Source: Candidatus Jordarchaeia archaeon
GTDB taxonomy: Archaea > Asgardarchaeota > Jordiarchaeia > Jordiarchaeales > Freyrarchaeaceae
Assembly (NCBI GenBank): GCA_018383835.1
Contig: JAHAWR010000023.1
Span: 1,205-16,810, forward strand
Direction: 5' to 3'
Length of the DNA stretch: 15,606 nucleotides
Position numbers and translations under genes: made by a program. The notes beneath the pieces are model-generated. The model had not been told where the DNA came from. It was given only the letters and a program-made list of their open reading frames with translations, and did no database searches. Positions 14,091 to 15,606 of this stretch are shown piece after piece (positions within the stretch are counted from its first letter, which is position 1; every line of letters begins with the position of its first letter).

Positions 14091-15170
14091 TTGGTTCGCG
14101 TGTGCGGTGTAGACCCCGGCACTGGTTCATGGGACATTGTCGGCTTAGATGACGACGACTTGGTCTTGGATACATCGATACCCACAAGGGCGGTTTTGGA
14201 AACCCCATCTCGTGTGGTAAAAATAATTAAGTCGATGGGATCGGTGGACCTAGTTGTCGCCCCCAGCGGCTACGGTTTGCCTCTTGTAAAGCTCAGAGAC
14301 TTGGATGAAAGGCGGTTTTTTCTCTTAACATTAAAGAGAGAGAAAGAAGTCCGGGTTATAGGGCTAGAGCAGGTCGTGAGGCTCCTTATGAAAGAAGGAT
14401 TTGAGGGCTACATTATACCTGGGATTAAGCATCTCCCATCCATTCCTCCCTACAGGAAGGTTAACAAGATAGATATGGGAACCTCCGACAAACTTTGCAG
14501 CGTAGCTCTAGCCCTTTGGGAATTTGCTCGTGAGAGCAACATGGACTACAAGGATGTTTCATTTATCCTTGTGGAACTGGGGGGAGGCTTCACAGCCGTA
14601 ATAGGCGTGGAGCGAGGAGAAGTCGTGGACGCTATAGGGGGAGCCGAAGGCTGCATAGGCTTCACGGCATGTGGCGGTATGGACGCCGAGGTAGCCTACC
14701 TGCTGGGCGGCTTCGAGAAGAAGCTACTCTACACTGGTGGAGCAACGTACATTATCGGGTACGAAGGATTAACCCCGGAGGAGTTTGCCCTCATGTCGGA
14801 GCGAGACGAGCGATCTAAGCTTGCTTGGCACGCCCTTATCGAGGGAACAGTGAAAGACGTAGCTTCAGTGAGCGTCTCCTTGGAGAGATTTGACTCCATA
14901 CTTCTCTCAGGGCGCCTTGCCAGAGTTGAAAGGGTAAGGAATGAACTAGAAAAAAGGCTTACACGCTTCGCCCCCACACGAAGAGTTAAGGGTTTCGCCA
15001 GGATAGCTAAGGAGGCCGCTCAGGGCGCCGCCCTCATAGCGAACGGGCTGGCTGGCGGAAGCTGTGAGTCACTTGTTGAAAGCCTCAGAATACGGGAAGC
15101 ATACGGCTCGGTGCTGGACTACGTTTACTTCGATAAAATCCAGGAGTTAAGGGGGAAGCTTAGTGTTTAG
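14091..15170 (+). CDS. DUF1464 family protein (ASKHA-fold predicted kinase/ATPase)
   Basis: 359 aa from TTG 14091 with GGGGGA 9-14 nt upstream. ASKHA (sugar kinase/actin/Hsp70) nucleotide-binding elements are visible: phosphate-1 loop GVDPGTGSWDIVG (6-18), phosphate-2 loop VELGGGFTAVIGV (161-173), and an adenosine-site segment LLSGRLAR (271-278). Other conserved segments are VVAPSGYGLPL (55-65), KIDMGTSDKLCSVALALWEF (126-145) and AYGSVLDYVYFDKI (337-350), typical of the archaeal DUF1464 family, which is annotated as butyrate-kinase-like. No reaction is established to my knowledge. It lies 30 nt after mptG and overlaps the following flavoprotein gene by 8 nt, so it is co-translated with methanopterin genes; a phosphorylation or acyl-phosphate step in that pathway is a reasonable guess only. 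Confidence 0.85.
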   Translation: MVRVCGVDPGTGSWDIVGLDDDDLVLDTSIPTRAVLETPSRVVKIIKSMGSVDLVVAPSGYGLPLVKLRDLDERRFFLLTLKREKEVRVIGLEQVVRLLMKEGFEGYIIPGIKHLPSIPPYRKVNKIDMGTSDKLCSVALALWEFARESNMDYKDVSFILVELGGGFTAVIGVERGEVVDAIGGAEGCIGFTACGGMDAEVAYLLGGFEKKLLYTGGATYIIGYEGLTPEEFALMSERDERSKLAWHALIEGTVKDVASVSVSLERFDSILLSGRLARVERVRNELEKRLTRFAPTRRVKGFARIAKEAAQGAALIANGLAGGSCESLVESLRIREAYGSVLDYVYFDKIQELRGKLSV

Positions 15171-15606
15171 GCTGGCGTGGGGAGTAACAGGGGCAGGCCA
15201 CTTCATGAGGGAAACTCTAGATGTTTTTCTGCAGTTAAAGAAAGAGTTTGACGTTATGGTTACTATTTTTCTTTCTAGGGCTGGGGAGGAAGTAGCTAGG
15301 ATGTATGGCGTCTTTGAGAAGCTGAAGATGGTAGCCCCCGGGGGATATTACCAGGAGGTGATACCTGAGAGCAGGGAGGGAGCCAGCTTCCCTAAGGCTG
15401 GAAGGTTTGCTTCGGGCAAGTATAGCGCCTTCATAATCTCTCCCGCAACCTCCAATACTGTTGCCAAAATGACATTCGGCATCTGCGACACGCTGATAAC
15501 AACAGCCTTCGCTCAAGCAATGAAGAGCAGGGTGCCCATATACGTTGTTCCGACGGACCATAATGAGGGTGAAGTAGAGACCACACTGCCTGTTATAGTT
15601 GACAGA
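15163..15606 (+). CDS. afpA: Archaeoflavoprotein AfpA/DmrX-type (partial, 3' end outside window)
   Basis: 148 codons from GTG 15163 to the right edge without a stop. The N-terminus FRLAWGVTGAGHFMRET (2-18) and the segment SPATSNTVAKMTFGICDTLI (93-112), followed by AQAMKSRVPIYVVPTD (117-132), match the archaeal MJ0208/AfpA branch of the flavoprotein (PF02441) family and bind FMN. The relatives DmrB and archaeal DmrX reduce dihydromethanopterin to tetrahydromethanopterin; AfpA of Archaeoglobus accepts electrons from ferredoxin. DmrX-type proteins additionally carry iron-sulfur motifs, which would lie beyond this window, so the choice cannot be made here. The 8-nt overlap with the DUF1464 gene and the mptG-led operon favour the methanopterin role (inference). 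Confidence 0.8.
   Translation, partial: MFRLAWGVTGAGHFMRETLDVFLQLKKEFDVMVTIFLSRAGEEVARMYGVFEKLKMVAPGGYYQEVIPESREGASFPKAGRFASGKYSAFIISPATSNTVAKMTFGICDTLITTAFAQAMKSRVPIYVVPTDHNEGEVETTLPVIVDR

Overview
The window is archaeal DNA, most likely from a thermophilic, methanopterin-using lineage outside the classical Crenarchaeota (TACK-type groups such as Bathyarchaeia or Methanomethylicia/Nezhaarchaeia-like fit; this placement is inference). Grounds: a stand-alone RNA polymerase subunit A'', the large subunit DP2 of DNA polymerase D (absent from Crenarchaeota sensu stricto), both subunits of DNA topoisomerase VI, AT-rich TATA boxes about 30 nt upstream of genes with several probably leaderless starts, methanopterin-biosynthesis genes, and three tRNA genes interrupted by bulge-helix-bulge (BHB) introns.

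Layout. 1-738 (minus): 5' end of rpoA'' running off the left edge. 739-1077: divergent promoter region with an inverted repeat. 1078-5781 (plus): two-gene unit of a dihydropteroate synthase-like protein and PolD subunit DP2. 5782-6072: intergenic stretch with a possible structured RNA. 6073-6357 (plus): small winged-helix protein. 6400-6519 (minus): tRNA-Val(CAC) with two introns. 6725-7930 (plus): MFS transporter, meeting tail-to-tail the topoisomerase VI operon (top6B then top6A, 10459 down to 7927, minus). 10570-10703 (plus): tRNA-Ala(CGC) with three introns. 10716-12662 (minus): an AIR-synthase-like (HypE-like) protein followed by a SAM methyltransferase. 12787-12917 (plus): tRNA-Gly(CCC) with two introns. 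13059 to the right edge (plus): mptG (beta-RFAP synthase), a DUF1464 ASKHA-fold protein, and the start of an AfpA/DmrX-type flavoprotein in a tight operon.

Two themes connect the genes. First, tetrahydromethanopterin synthesis: MptG makes the ribofuranosyl-arene phosphate, the DHPS-like protein 11 kb away is suited to join it to the pterin, and the AfpA-like flavoprotein is a candidate dihydromethanopterin reductase; DUF1464 sits between mptG and the flavoprotein gene and may take part. Second, RNA processing: all three tRNAs carry introns, seven in total, none at the canonical 37/38 site, and one tRNA contains a 5-nt micro-exon. Most splice sites are supported by 4-bp central helices and 3-nt bulges that can be read directly from the sequence.
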